Origin: Nocardioides sp. SR21
GTDB taxonomy: Bacteria; Actinomycetota; Actinomycetes; Propionibacteriales; Nocardioidaceae
Assembly (NCBI RefSeq): GCF_022761125.1
Contig: NZ_JAKWJR010000003.1
Coordinates: 186,001-250,000, forward strand
DNA length: 64,000 nt
Direction: 5' to 3'
The number at the start of each line of letters is the position of its first letter. Within the stretch, counting starts at the first letter, position 1. The notes under the pieces were generated by a model that made no database searches, was not told where the DNA came from, and saw nothing but the letters and a program-made list of their open reading frames with translations. Below, piece by piece: positions 36,400 through 45,317 of the stretch. The position numbers were made by a program, and so were the translations under genes.

Positions 36400-37866
36400 A
36401 TGAGCATCGAGACCGCTATCGGCCTGGAGACCGGCCAGCCGTACCCGTACTCCCGGGTCGAGCTCGTCGAGCCCGACTGGACCCGCTTCCCGGGCTGGAA
36501 GGACGTCACCGCCGAGGACTGGGCGTCCGTGCAGTGGCAGCGGGCGCACTGCATCAAGAACGTCAAGCAGCTGCGCGAGCTGCTCGGTGACCTCGTCGAC
36601 GAGCGGTTCTACGCCGACCTCGAGCGCGACCAGGCCGAGCGGGCCACCATGTCGATGCTGGTGCCGCCGCAGATGATGAACACGATGGTTCCGCACGCCC
36701 TGGATCAAGGGGGTCCCTCCGGTCCCGGCTCGCTGACCGACGCGTTCTACGCCGACCCGGTCCGCCACTACATGATCCCGGTCTTCTCCGACCGGCGCAC
36801 GGACTGGTCCTCGCACCCCCACGCCACGCGGGACTCGCTGCACGAGCACGACATGTGGGTGGCCGAGGGGCTGACCCACCGCTACCCCACCAAGGTGCTC
36901 GCCGAGCTGCTCCCCACCTGCCCGCAGTACTGCGGCCACTGCACGCGCATGGACCTCGTCGGCAACTCGACGGCTGTCATCGACAAGCTGAAGTTCGTCG
37001 GCAAGCCCAACGACCGCCTCGGCGACATGATCGACTACCTCCGTCGTACGCCGCAGGTCCGCGACGTGGTCGTGTCGGGCGGCGACGTCGCGAACATGCC
37101 GTGGCCGCGGCTCGAGTCGTTCCTGATGTCGGTGCTCGAGGTCGAGAACATCCGCGACATCCGGCTCGCCACCAAGGCGCTGGTCGGACTCCCCCAGCAC
37201 TGGCTGCAGGACGACGTCGTCGAGGGCATGTCGCGCGTGGCGGGTGTGGCCCGCTCGCGTGGCGTCTCGCTCGCGATCCACACGCACGCCAACCACGCGA
37301 ACTCCATCACCCCGCTCGTCGCCGACGCGACCCGCGCGATGCTCGACGCCGGCGTGCGCGACGTGCGCAACCAGGGCGTGCTGCTCAACGGCGTCAACGC
37401 CGACCCGCACGCGCTGCTCGACCTGTGCTTCCGGCTCCTCGATGGCGCGCAGATCATGCCGTACTACTTCTACATGTGCGACATGATCCCGTTCTCGGAG
37501 CACTGGCGGGTGTCGGTCGCCGACGCCCAGCGGCTGCAGCACCACATCATGGGCTACCTGCCGGGCTTCGCGACGCCGCGGATCGTGTGCGACGTGCCGT
37601 TCGTCGGCAAGCGCTGGGTGCACCAGCTCGCCGACTACGACCAGGAGCGCGGCATCTCCTACTGGACGAAGAACTACCGCACCTCGATCGAGGCGGAGTC
37701 CGCCGACGCGCTGTCGCGGACCTACGAGTACTACGACCCGATCCACACGCTGCCGGAGGCCGGCCAGCGCTGGTGGGCCGAGCACTCCGACCTCGACAGC
37801 TCCGCCCTCAAGGCCGCCGAGGTGGCCGAGGCGTCGCGACGGACGGCCGCGCTCCAGGCCTGGTGA
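36400..37866 (+). CDS. kamA: KamA-type radical SAM lysine 2,3-aminomutase family
   Basis: The 488-residue radical-SAM/PLP enzyme has the 4Fe-4S motif CPQYCGHC (C174, C178, C181) and the GGD-type SAM glycine motif VVSGGDVANM. The PLP lysine would be K404 in VPFVGKRW, replacing the glycine-rich PGGxGK of clostridial enzymes. It is about 70 residues longer than the clostridial enzyme (416), mostly at the N-terminus. It would make beta-lysine from lysine; the altered PLP loop leaves substrate uncertain. Divergent from kdd, so likely co-regulated. Confidence 0.85.
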   Translation: MSIETAIGLETGQPYPYSRVELVEPDWTRFPGWKDVTAEDWASVQWQRAHCIKNVKQLRELLGDLVDERFYADLERDQAERATMSMLVPPQMMNTMVPHALDQGGPSGPGSLTDAFYADPVRHYMIPVFSDRRTDWSSHPHATRDSLHEHDMWVAEGLTHRYPTKVLAELLPTCPQYCGHCTRMDLVGNSTAVIDKLKFVGKPNDRLGDMIDYLRRTPQVRDVVVSGGDVANMPWPRLESFLMSVLEVENIRDIRLATKALVGLPQHWLQDDVVEGMSRVAGVARSRGVSLAIHTHANHANSITPLVADATRAMLDAGVRDVRNQGVLLNGVNADPHALLDLCFRLLDGAQIMPYYFYMCDMIPFSEHWRVSVADAQRLQHHIMGYLPGFATPRIVCDVPFVGKRWVHQLADYDQERGISYWTKNYRTSIEAESADALSRTYEYYDPIHTLPEAGQRWWAEHSDLDSSALKAAEVAEASRRTAALQAW

Positions 37867-37881
37867 TCGCTCCCGCATGAC

Positions 37882-37942
37882 GCGGAATGGTCACCAACCG
37901 CAGATTTCAGGCCCGAAATCTGCGGTTGGTGACCATTCCGTG
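37882..37942. repeat. Palindromic intergenic element, copy C
   Basis: The most perfect copy: both 19-bp arms (37884-37902, 37921-37939) extend inward through GATTTC/GAAATC, so each arm is about 25 bp with a 6-base loop. It lies 15 bp after the kamA stop, in a convergent gap before the lrp gene. Confidence 0.85.
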
Positions 37943-37961
37943 CGTCCCAGCGACGCGGAGG

Positions 37962-38414
37962 TCAGCTGACCGGGCGGCCTTCGTACGGCGTCGACAGCAC
38001 GATCGTGGTCCGCGTCGAGACGTTGGCCGCCGCGCGGATCCGGGCCAGCAGGTCCTCCAGCGCGAGCGGCGAGGAGACGCGGACCTTGAGGATGTAGGAC
38101 TCGTCCCCCGCGACCGACCAGCAGGACTCGATCTCGGGGATCTCGCGCACCCGCTCCGGGGAGTCGTCGGGCTGGGAGGGGTCGATGGGCCGGATCGAGA
38201 TGAACGCCGTGAGCGGCAGCCCCAGCTGTTCGTGGTCCAGCGTCGCGCCGTAGCCCGTGATCAGCCCGCGCGACTCGAGCCGCTTGACGCGTTGATGGAC
38301 CGCGGAGGTGGACAGCCCGGTCGCCTTGCCGAGGTCGGTGAACGACATCCGGCCGTCGTGCGCGAGCAGCTCGAGGATCTTCCGGTCGGTGCCTTCGAGT
38401 TCGGACTGAGTCAC
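37962..38414 (-). CDS. Lrp/AsnC family transcriptional regulator
   Basis: The 150-residue regulator has an N-terminal HTH (DLGKATGLSTSAVHQRVKRLE) and a C-terminal RAM effector domain (FISIRPIDPSQP... VAGDESYILKVRV). Such proteins bind amino acids and regulate their metabolism. It stands convergent to kamA, so it is a good candidate to control the lysine module in response to lysine or a product. GTG at 38414 is used; another GTG is three codons upstream. Confidence 0.88.
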   Translation of the reverse strand: MTQSELEGTDRKILELLAHDGRMSFTDLGKATGLSTSAVHQRVKRLESRGLITGYGATLDHEQLGLPLTAFISIRPIDPSQPDDSPERVREIPEIESCWSVAGDESYILKVRVSSPLALEDLLARIRAAANVSTRTTIVLSTPYEGRPVS

Positions 38415-38442
38415 GCGGGACACAGTAGCGGCGCATGACAGG

Positions 38443-39378
38443 ATGCGGCTCGTGACACCGCAGCCCGGACGCCTGATGCTCCTCGACACCGCCTCGATGT
38501 ACTTCCGCGCCTTCTTCGGCGTGCCGGAGATCAAGGGGCCGGACGGTACGCCGGTCAACGCGGTGCGCGGGCTGCTCGACTTCATCTCGCGCCTGGTCGG
38601 CGACTATCGCCCCACCGACCTGGTCTGCTGCTGGGACAACGACTGGCGGCCGCAGTGGCGCGTCGACCTGGTGCCGTCGTACAAGGGCCACCGGGTGGTC
38701 AAGGAGCGTGACGGCGCCCCGGACGTCGAGGAGGTCCCGCACCCGCTCGAGGTGCAGATCCCGATCATCCTGGAGGTGCTGGACGCGTTCGGGATCACGG
38801 TCGTCGGCAAGGACGGGTTCGAGGCCGACGACGTGATCGGCTCCTTCGCCGCCCAGGCGCAGCAGCCGGTCGACATCGTGACCGGCGACCGCGACCTGTT
38901 CCAGCTCGTCGACGACAAGCGTGACGTGCGCGTGCTCTACATCGCCCGCGGGGTCGGCAAGCACGAGCGCGTCACCAACGACTGGGTCCGGGAGAAGTAC
39001 GGCATCGACGCGCGGCAGTACGCCGACTTCGCGACGCTGCGCGGCGACGCCTCCGACGGGCTGCCCGGCGTCGCCGGCATCGGCGAGAAGACCGCGGCGA
39101 CGCTGCTCGGTCGGTTCGGCGACATGGACGGCATCATCGCGGCGTCGCTCGACCCCGACGCCGACCTCGGCCCCGGCCCGCGGAGCAAGATCAAGGCGGC
39201 GGCGGCGTACCTCGAGGTCGCGCCGACCGTCGTCGCGGTGGCCCGAGACATCGACCTCGGCTCCCCCGACACCCGGCTCCCCCGCGAGCCGCGCGACCTG
39301 GCTCGGGTCGCCGAGCTGGGCGCGCGCTACGGGCTCGAGAGCCCGGTCACCCGGCTCACCGAGGTGCTCTGCACCTAG
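38443..39378 (+). CDS. 5'-3' exonuclease (FEN/PIN family)
   Basis: The 311-residue nuclease has the metal-binding acidic residues of the PolA-type 5' nuclease: MLLDTASM, VCCWDNDW, EADDVIGSFA, VTGDRDLFQL, and the helix-hairpin-helix loop GDASDGLPGVAGIGEKTA. It removes 5' flaps and RNA primers. The ATG at 38443 is used; GTG at 38452 also fits. Short gap to the convergent lrp gene (28 bp). Confidence 0.92.
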   Translation: MRLVTPQPGRLMLLDTASMYFRAFFGVPEIKGPDGTPVNAVRGLLDFISRLVGDYRPTDLVCCWDNDWRPQWRVDLVPSYKGHRVVKERDGAPDVEEVPHPLEVQIPIILEVLDAFGITVVGKDGFEADDVIGSFAAQAQQPVDIVTGDRDLFQLVDDKRDVRVLYIARGVGKHERVTNDWVREKYGIDARQYADFATLRGDASDGLPGVAGIGEKTAATLLGRFGDMDGIIAASLDPDADLGPGPRSKIKAAAAYLEVAPTVVAVARDIDLGSPDTRLPREPRDLARVAELGARYGLESPVTRLTEVLCT

Positions 39379-39395
39379 CCCGTACGGTGGTCGGC

Positions 39396-40058
39396 ATGAC
39401 CCGAGTAGCGATCGTCGGGGGCCACGGACAGGTGGCCCGTCAGCTCATCCACGTGCTGCGGCGCGCCGACCACGACGCGGTGGCGCTGGTGCGCAAGGAG
39501 GAGTACCGCGCCGAGCTCGAGCAGCGCGGGGCCGAGGTGCGGATCCTCGACATCGAGGCGCAGGACGCGGATGCGTTCGCCGCCGCGTTCGACGGCTGCG
39601 GCGCGGTGGTCTTCGCCGCCGGCGGCGGTCCGGACGGCAACGTCGAGCGCAAGCGCACCGTGGACCTCGAGGGCTCGCTGAAGTCCATCGCCGGGGCGCG
39701 GTCCGCCGGCATCGACCGGTTCGTCCAGATCTCCGCCATCAACGTGGACGACCCGCTGCCCGAGGACACCGGTGAGGTCTGGCGGGCCTACGTCGAGGCC
39801 AAGCGCGACGCGGACGCCGCGCTGCGCGACAGCGGGCTCGCCTGGACGATCATCCGGCCCGGCCGGCTGACCGACGACCCGGCGACCGGCAAGGTGGCGC
39901 TCGGTCCCGACGTGGCGCGCGGCGACGTCACCCGCGCCGACGTGGCCGCCGTGGTCGCCGCCGTCATCGACGTCGACACGACGATCGACCGGCAGTGGAA
40001 CCTCGTCAACGGCGACGTGCCGGTCGAGGAGGCCGTTCAGTCCTCGAGCGCCGAGTAG
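39396..40058 (+). CDS. NAD(P)-binding SDR-like protein (NmrA/YwnB type)
   Basis: The 220-residue atypical SDR has a Rossmann fold with GGHGQVARQLI, VVFAAGGGPDG and a VQISAINVDD strand, but no YxxxK pair, as in the NAD(P)H-binding NmrA/YwnB group. Members often sense redox state rather than catalyse. ATG start at 39396; an upstream GTG (39387) is possible. Its last 22 bp overlap the 3' end of helY antisense. Confidence 0.82.
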   Translation: MTRVAIVGGHGQVARQLIHVLRRADHDAVALVRKEEYRAELEQRGAEVRILDIEAQDADAFAAAFDGCGAVVFAAGGGPDGNVERKRTVDLEGSLKSIAGARSAGIDRFVQISAINVDDPLPEDTGEVWRAYVEAKRDADAALRDSGLAWTIIRPGRLTDDPATGKVALGPDVARGDVTRADVAAVVAAVIDVDTTIDRQWNLVNGDVPVEEAVQSSSAE

Positions 40059-42841
40059 ACGACCGCGCCGCGGCGCAGCCGCTTCACGACCTCGCGCGCG
40101 GTCTCGCGCAGCGGCGAGTCGCCGGCCGCGTCGGCGACCTGCCCGGCGAGGTCGATGAGCTGCTTGGTGTTGCGCACGAAGTCGCCGGCCGCCATGTCGC
40201 TCGCGTCCAGCACGCTGTTGAGGTCGTCGCCCTCGGCCCAGCGGTAGGCGACCCACGCGAAGCCGAGGTCGGGCTGGCGCAGGAAGTCGAGCTTGTGGTC
40301 GCGCTCGAGGGCGTCGAGCTGGCCCCACAGCCGGACCATCTCCGCGATGACGTCGCGCACGCCGTCGCCGCCGGGGATGCGCGGCGAGGAGGCGTCGTCC
40401 GGTCGCCGGGACTCGAAGACCAGGGTCGAGAGGGCGGCCGCCAGGCCGGACGGCGAGAGGTCGTCCCAGAGCCCCAGCCGGATCGACTCCGCGGCGACCA
40501 GGTCGAGCTCGGAGTAGATCCGGCGCAGGTGGCCACCCCGGTCGGTCACCGAGTCGCCGTCGAGGTAGTCGAGCGCCGTGAGCACGTCGCAGACCCGGTC
40601 GAACTGGCGCGCTACCGTGTTGGTGCGCTGCTCGACGCGGCGCTTGAGTGTCTGCGCGTCGCGGTCGAGCTTGAAGTAGCGCTCCGCCCACCGGGAGTGG
40701 TCCTCGCGGTCCGGGCATTCGTGGCACGGGTGCGCCTTGAGCTCGGCCCGCAGCTTCGCCACCTGGTCGTCGGCGAGGGTGCGCGCCGGGTCGCGCTGCG
40801 GCTTGCCCTTGCCGGGAGGCGGCGGCGCGAGGTCGTGGGTGCGGGAGCGCAGCGCGGACGCGAGGTCGCGGCGCATCTGCGGGTTGCGGCCGTTGAAGTT
40901 CTTCGGGATCCGCACCCGGCCCAGCGCCGCGACGGGCTCGGGGAAGTCGATCATCGCCAGCCGCCGGGCCTGTCGGTCCGCGGTCACGACGAACGGCCGG
41001 GGGCCGTCCGGTGACCAGCCCGGGTCGACGACGACGGCGTACCCGGCGAACTTCCCGGTGGGCACCTGGATGATGTCGCCCGGCTTGAGGTGGCGCAGCG
41101 ACTCCAGCGCCTCCTCGCGCCGGTCCGCGCGGCGGGCGCGGCTCGCGCCCTTCTCGGCCTCGTTGATGCGCCGGCGCAGGTCGGCGTACTCCATGAAGTC
41201 GCCGAGGTGGCAGGTCGCGGCCTCGCGGTAGCCGGTCAGCGCCTCCTCGCTCTTGTGCAGCTGGCGGGCCAGGCCGACCACGGCCTTGTCTGCCTGGAAC
41301 TGGGCGAACGACTGCTCGAGCAGTTCGCGCGAGGTCTCGCGGCCGAACTGGTGCACGAGATTGACCGCCATGTTGTACGACGGCCGGAAGGACGAGCGCA
41401 GCGGGTAGGTCCGGGTGGAGGCGAGGCCGGCCACCTCGCGCGGGTTGATGCCCGGCTGCCAGAGGACGACGCCGTGACCCTCGACGTCGAGGCCGCGGCG
41501 GCCGGCGCGGCCGGTGAGCTGGGTGTACTCCCCCGGCGTGATCGCGGCGTGGGTCTCGCCGTTCCACTTGTCGAGCTTCTCGATGACGACCGTGCGGGCC
41601 GGCATGTTGATGCCGAGTGCGAGCGTCTCGGTCGCGAACACGACCTTGCACAGCCCGCGGAGGAACAGCGCCTCTACGCACTCCTTGAACTTCGGCAGCA
41701 TGCCGGCGTGGTGGGCGGCGACGCCGCGGCTGATCCCGTCGAGGAAGTCGTGGTAGCCGAGCACCTCGAGGTCGGCGGCCGGGAGCGACTTGCAGGCGTC
41801 CTGGACGAACTCGTAGATCTCGTCGCGCTCCTCCGGGGTGGTCAGCCGGACGTTCGCGTTCAGGCACTGGGTCACGGCCGCGTCGCAGCCCACCCTGCTG
41901 AAGATGAAGACGATCGCCGGGAGCAGGCCCTCGCGGTCGAGCCGCTCGATCACGTCGACACGGCTGGGGATCCAGACCCGGCGGCCGTTGCCGACGTTGT
42001 ACTTGTTGGTGGCGCGCCGGTTGCGGTCGCGCGGAGACCGGCGGTCGCGCATCCGGTTGCTCGCCCAGTCGTCGCGGGCGACCTTGATCAGCTCGTCGTT
42101 GACCGGGGCGCCCTCCTTGACGAACCCGGCGGCCGCGTCCACGTCGGAGGAGGCGAACAGGTCGAGGAGCCGCTTGCCGACCATCACGTGCTGGTAGAGC
42201 GGGACCGGGCGGCGCTCCTCGACGATCGTGTCGGTGTCACCGCGGACCGTCGCCAGCCACTCGCCGAACTCCTCGGCGTTGGAGACGGTGGCTGACAGGG
42301 AGATCACCGACACCGACTCGGGCAGGTGGATGATCACCTCCTCCCACACCGCGCCGCGGGCACGATCGGCCAGGTAGTGCACCTCGTCCATGACGACGAA
42401 GCCCAGCCCGAGCAGGGTGCGGGAGCCGGCGTACAGCATGTTGCGGAGGACCTCGGTCGTCATCACCACGATCGGCGCCTCGCCGTTGACGACGTTGTCG
42501 CCGGTGAGCAGGCCGACCTTCTCGGGGCCGTACCGCGCGACCAGGTCGTTGTACTTCTGGTTCGACAGCGCCTTGATCGGCGTCGTGTAGAAGCACTTGC
42601 GCGCGGTCTCGAGCGCGAGGTGCACGGCGAACTCGCCGACGATCGTCTTGCCGGAGCCGGTCGGGGCGGCGACGAGCACGCCGCGGCCCTCCTCGATCGC
42701 CTCGCAGCCGCGGACCTGGAAGTCGTCGAGCGGGAAGTCGTAGAGCGCCCGGAAGCCGCGCAGCACCGGGTGCTGGCGGCCCTTGCGGTAGTCGGCGTAC
42801 CTCTCGGACGGGGAGAGGTCCTGCTCGTCCGCGGTGCTCAT
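40037..42841 (-). CDS. helY: DEAD/DEAH-box helicase, HelY/Ski2-Mtr4-like
   Basis: The 934-residue RNA helicase has an N-terminal DExH domain (Walker A PTGSGKTIV, then VVMDEVHYLADR), a second RecA domain (TGRAGRRGLD) and a C-terminal Ski2-type (DSHCT-like) domain. HelY in Mycobacterium is next to tatC and the pup locus, the same order as here. Its RNA target is unknown. ATG start; it sits 10 bp downstream of dgk and is probably in the same operon. Confidence 0.92.
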   Translation of the reverse strand: MSTADEQDLSPSERYADYRKGRQHPVLRGFRALYDFPLDDFQVRGCEAIEEGRGVLVAAPTGSGKTIVGEFAVHLALETARKCFYTTPIKALSNQKYNDLVARYGPEKVGLLTGDNVVNGEAPIVVMTTEVLRNMLYAGSRTLLGLGFVVMDEVHYLADRARGAVWEEVIIHLPESVSVISLSATVSNAEEFGEWLATVRGDTDTIVEERRPVPLYQHVMVGKRLLDLFASSDVDAAAGFVKEGAPVNDELIKVARDDWASNRMRDRRSPRDRNRRATNKYNVGNGRRVWIPSRVDVIERLDREGLLPAIVFIFSRVGCDAAVTQCLNANVRLTTPEERDEIYEFVQDACKSLPAADLEVLGYHDFLDGISRGVAAHHAGMLPKFKECVEALFLRGLCKVVFATETLALGINMPARTVVIEKLDKWNGETHAAITPGEYTQLTGRAGRRGLDVEGHGVVLWQPGINPREVAGLASTRTYPLRSSFRPSYNMAVNLVHQFGRETSRELLEQSFAQFQADKAVVGLARQLHKSEEALTGYREAATCHLGDFMEYADLRRRINEAEKGASRARRADRREEALESLRHLKPGDIIQVPTGKFAGYAVVVDPGWSPDGPRPFVVTADRQARRLAMIDFPEPVAALGRVRIPKNFNGRNPQMRRDLASALRSRTHDLAPPPPGKGKPQRDPARTLADDQVAKLRAELKAHPCHECPDREDHSRWAERYFKLDRDAQTLKRRVEQRTNTVARQFDRVCDVLTALDYLDGDSVTDRGGHLRRIYSELDLVAAESIRLGLWDDLSPSGLAAALSTLVFESRRPDDASSPRIPGGDGVRDVIAEMVRLWGQLDALERDHKLDFLRQPDLGFAWVAYRWAEGDDLNSVLDASDMAAGDFVRNTKQLIDLAGQVADAAGDSPLRETAREVVKRLRRGAVVYSALED

Positions 42842-42851
42842 GGCGCCAAAC

Positions 42852-43718
42852 CTACGCGAGGACGGTCAGCGCTCCGGGGGCGCACTCCACGGTGAGGGGC
42901 AGCGCGCCGAACCGCTCGCCGTCGGCGTACGACACGATGCCGGGCGCGGCCACGGTGACGCTGCGGACCCGGTGGTGCTCGTACTGCGGGTGGGTGACGT
43001 GGGTGCCCTTGAAGAGCTTGGGGTAGGTCTTGATCAGCGCCGGCTTGCTCATCGGCTTGATGATCACGACGTCGAGCAGCCCGTCGTCGAGGATCGCGCC
43101 CTCGGTGATGCGCAGGCCGCCGCCGAACGACGGGCCGTTGCCGACCGCGACCAGCATCGCCTCGAGGCTCACGGTCCGACCGTCGAGGTCGAGGGTGTAC
43201 GGCAGCGGCTCGAACACGCGGAGCTCGGCGAGGGTGGCGATGTTGTAGCGCATCTGGCCCTTCGGCCAGGTCATCCGGTTGGCCCGCTCGTTCACGATCG
43301 CGTCGAACCCGGCGGCCAGCACCGTGATGAAGTGCTTGGTGCCGCAGCGGGCCAGGTCGACCACGCGCTGGTCGCCGGCGAGCATCCGGTCGGCGGCAGC
43401 GGCCGGATCCTTGCGCGGGATGTCGAAGTAGCGGGCGACGTCGTTGCCGGTGCCGGCCGGGATGATGCCCAGCGGCGTGCTGGTACCGGCCACGGCCTGG
43501 ACCGCGAGGTGGACCATCCCGTCCCCGCCGACCGCGACCAGCGCCTCGGCACCGTCCGCGACGGCCTGGCGGGCCAGGTCGAGCGCCTCGTCGGCGTCAC
43601 GGCCCTCCATGCTGGTGACGTCGCGGCCCGCGGCCCGGATCCGGGCCAGCGCGGCATCTCGGGCCCGCGCGCCCTTGCCCTTGCCCGCGGTCGGGTTGGT
43701 CAGCAGCGCGATCGTCAC
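42852..43718 (-). CDS. Diacylglycerol/lipid kinase family protein
   Basis: The 288-residue protein has the DAGK catalytic motif VAVGGDGMVHLAV and PAGTGNDVARY for nucleotide and lipid binding. It phosphorylates a lipid such as diacylglycerol; the yegS-like subgroup is possible. GTG start. It lies between a conserved hypothetical gene and helY, on the same strand. Confidence 0.9.
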   Translation of the reverse strand: MTIALLTNPTAGKGKGARARDAALARIRAAGRDVTSMEGRDADEALDLARQAVADGAEALVAVGGDGMVHLAVQAVAGTSTPLGIIPAGTGNDVARYFDIPRKDPAAAADRMLAGDQRVVDLARCGTKHFITVLAAGFDAIVNERANRMTWPKGQMRYNIATLAELRVFEPLPYTLDLDGRTVSLEAMLVAVGNGPSFGGGLRITEGAILDDGLLDVVIIKPMSKPALIKTYPKLFKGTHVTHPQYEHHRVRSVTVAAPGIVSYADGERFGALPLTVECAPGALTVLA

Positions 43719-43727
43719 GGGCGCACC

Positions 43728-44114
43728 CTAAGGCTTGGCGGTGCCGATCCGCAGGCGGACGGAGTAGTGGTCGGCCGAGGCGCCGACCGCCTTGGCGAGC
43801 CGCGCCATCGCGTCGAGCACGAGGTCGGCGGTGAAGCGGGTGCCGGGGACGGCCAGGGTGAGCCGCTCCCCCACCTCGACGAGCAGCACCTGGCCGTGCC
43901 GCCACGCCTGGTGGGCGTCGTGGCGGACGCGGTCGTCAGCGACCGGGGTCGGGTAGGCCTCGTCGATCGCGAGCAGGTCGCAGGCGACGTGGCCGTGGCC
44001 CTCGGCGCTCAGGGTGCCCGGCACGTAGTGGCCGGTGCGCAGTCCACCGTCGGCCGTCCACTCGACGTCGCTCTCGCCGAGCCACTCGGGGAGGTCGAAC
44101 GGGTCGACGGGCAT
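43728..44114 (-). CDS. Conserved hypothetical protein
   Basis: The 128-residue protein has no recognised domain. The start MPVDPFDLPEWLGE and the central GHVACDLLAIDEAYP segment recur in actinobacteria at this position after tatC. No membrane helix or signal is visible. The ATG overlaps the tatC stop by 1 base, so it is in the tatAC operon. Confidence 0.75.
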   Translation of the reverse strand: MPVDPFDLPEWLGESDVEWTADGGLRTGHYVPGTLSAEGHGHVACDLLAIDEAYPTPVADDRVRHDAHQAWRHGQVLLVEVGERLTLAVPGTRFTADLVLDAMARLAKAVGASADHYSVRLRIGTAKP

Positions 44115-44950
44115 CACAGCGGGGACGCCTCGTCGGGGCTGAGGTCCTTGAACGGATCCTTGTCCTTCGTGCGCCGGTCGTGGATGTGCGCCATCACCTC
44201 GGAGATGAGGTAGAGGACCACCATCGGCACCGCCATGAAGGTCATCGTGAACGGGTCCGTCGAGGGCGTGGCGACCGCGGCGAACAGGAAGATGCCGATG
44301 ATCGTCCAGGACCGGTAGCGGGCGAGCGTCTTGCCCGTCACGACGCCGGCGCGGTTCAGCATGAAGACGAACACCGGGATCTCGAACGCGATCCCGAACA
44401 CCAGCAGGGTCCGGGTGAAGAAGGTGAGGTAGTCGTTGAAGTCGACGAGGTTGGTGATCCCGTCCGGGTTCAGCCCGATCAGGACCTCGAGACCCTTGGG
44501 CAGCGTCACGAAGCCGAGCAGCAGGCCGACGCCGAACAGCGGGGTGGCCACCGCGACGAAGATCGCCGTCCAGCGCTTCTCGCTCGGGTGCAGGCCGGGC
44601 ATGATGAACGCCCAGATCTGGTAGAGCCAGATCGGGCTGGTGCCGACCAGTGCGGCGAACCCGCAGAGCTTCAGGTACAGGGTGAGGCCGCCGCCGGCGC
44701 CGCTGGTCGTGGCGAAGCTCGACCCCTCGGGCAGCTTGTCCTTGGCCTGCTCGTACGGCCCGTAGACGAAGTCGAAGATCGGGTCGAAGAAGAACAGCGC
44801 GACGATCATCGCGACCGTGATGGTCAGCGCGATCTTCAGGATCCGGGCGCGCAGCTCTCGCAGGTGGTCGGAGAGCGCCATCCGCCCGTCGGCACCGACC
44901 GGGTGTACGGGGGCACCGGAGAAGATCCGGTAGATACCTCGAAGCGCCAC
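44114..44950 (-). CDS. tatC: Twin-arginine translocase subunit TatC
   Basis: The 278-residue polytopic core receptor of the Tat export pathway has six predicted helices, the MALSDHLRELRARILK start of the conserved core, and the FALLVGTSPIWLYQIWAF segment. GTG start gives a 23-residue leader before that ATG (44881), as in many actinobacteria. It is preceded by tatA with 35 bp between. Confidence 0.95.
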   Translation of the reverse strand: MALRGIYRIFSGAPVHPVGADGRMALSDHLRELRARILKIALTITVAMIVALFFFDPIFDFVYGPYEQAKDKLPEGSSFATTSGAGGGLTLYLKLCGFAALVGTSPIWLYQIWAFIMPGLHPSEKRWTAIFVAVATPLFGVGLLLGFVTLPKGLEVLIGLNPDGITNLVDFNDYLTFFTRTLLVFGIAFEIPVFVFMLNRAGVVTGKTLARYRSWTIIGIFLFAAVATPSTDPFTMTFMAVPMVVLYLISEVMAHIHDRRTKDKDPFKDLSPDEASPL

Positions 44951-44985
44951 GTGCGGCAGAAGGGAAGCAGACTGGCCCGGAGGGC

Positions 44986-45273
44986 TCAGCCGTTGTGCTT
45001 GTCGGTCTGGTGGTCCTCGACGGGGCTCGTCGGCTGCGGCGGCGTCGTGGGCGGCAGCTCACCGGTCACCGGCGGGGCCGGCGGCGGCGTCGACTGGGCG
45101 TCCTTCTCGTCGTCGTCGCGCAGACCCTTGGTCTCGGACTTGAAGATCCGCAGTGCCTGGCCGGTGCCGCGCGCCAGGTCGGGCAGCTTGGCCGCGCCGA
45201 AGACCAGGATCACGATCGCCAGGATGACGAGCCATTCGGCTCCCTGGGGCATTCCGAGCAAGGGGTTGAGCAT
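44986..45273 (-). CDS. tatA: Twin-arginine translocase subunit TatA
   Basis: The 95-residue pore component has one N-terminal helix (EWLVILAIVILVFGAAKLP), the amphipathic helix (RGTGQALRIFKSE) and a proline-rich cytoplasmic tail. ATG start. It is upstream of tatC and downstream of pafC, the standard actinobacterial order. Confidence 0.93.
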   Translation of the reverse strand: MLNPLLGMPQGAEWLVILAIVILVFGAAKLPDLARGTGQALRIFKSETKGLRDDDEKDAQSTPPPAPPVTGELPPTTPPQPTSPVEDHQTDKHNG

Positions 45274-45317
45274 CGTGACCTCATCTGTCTGTAGGGACGC
45301 GTCCATAGTACGCCGCG

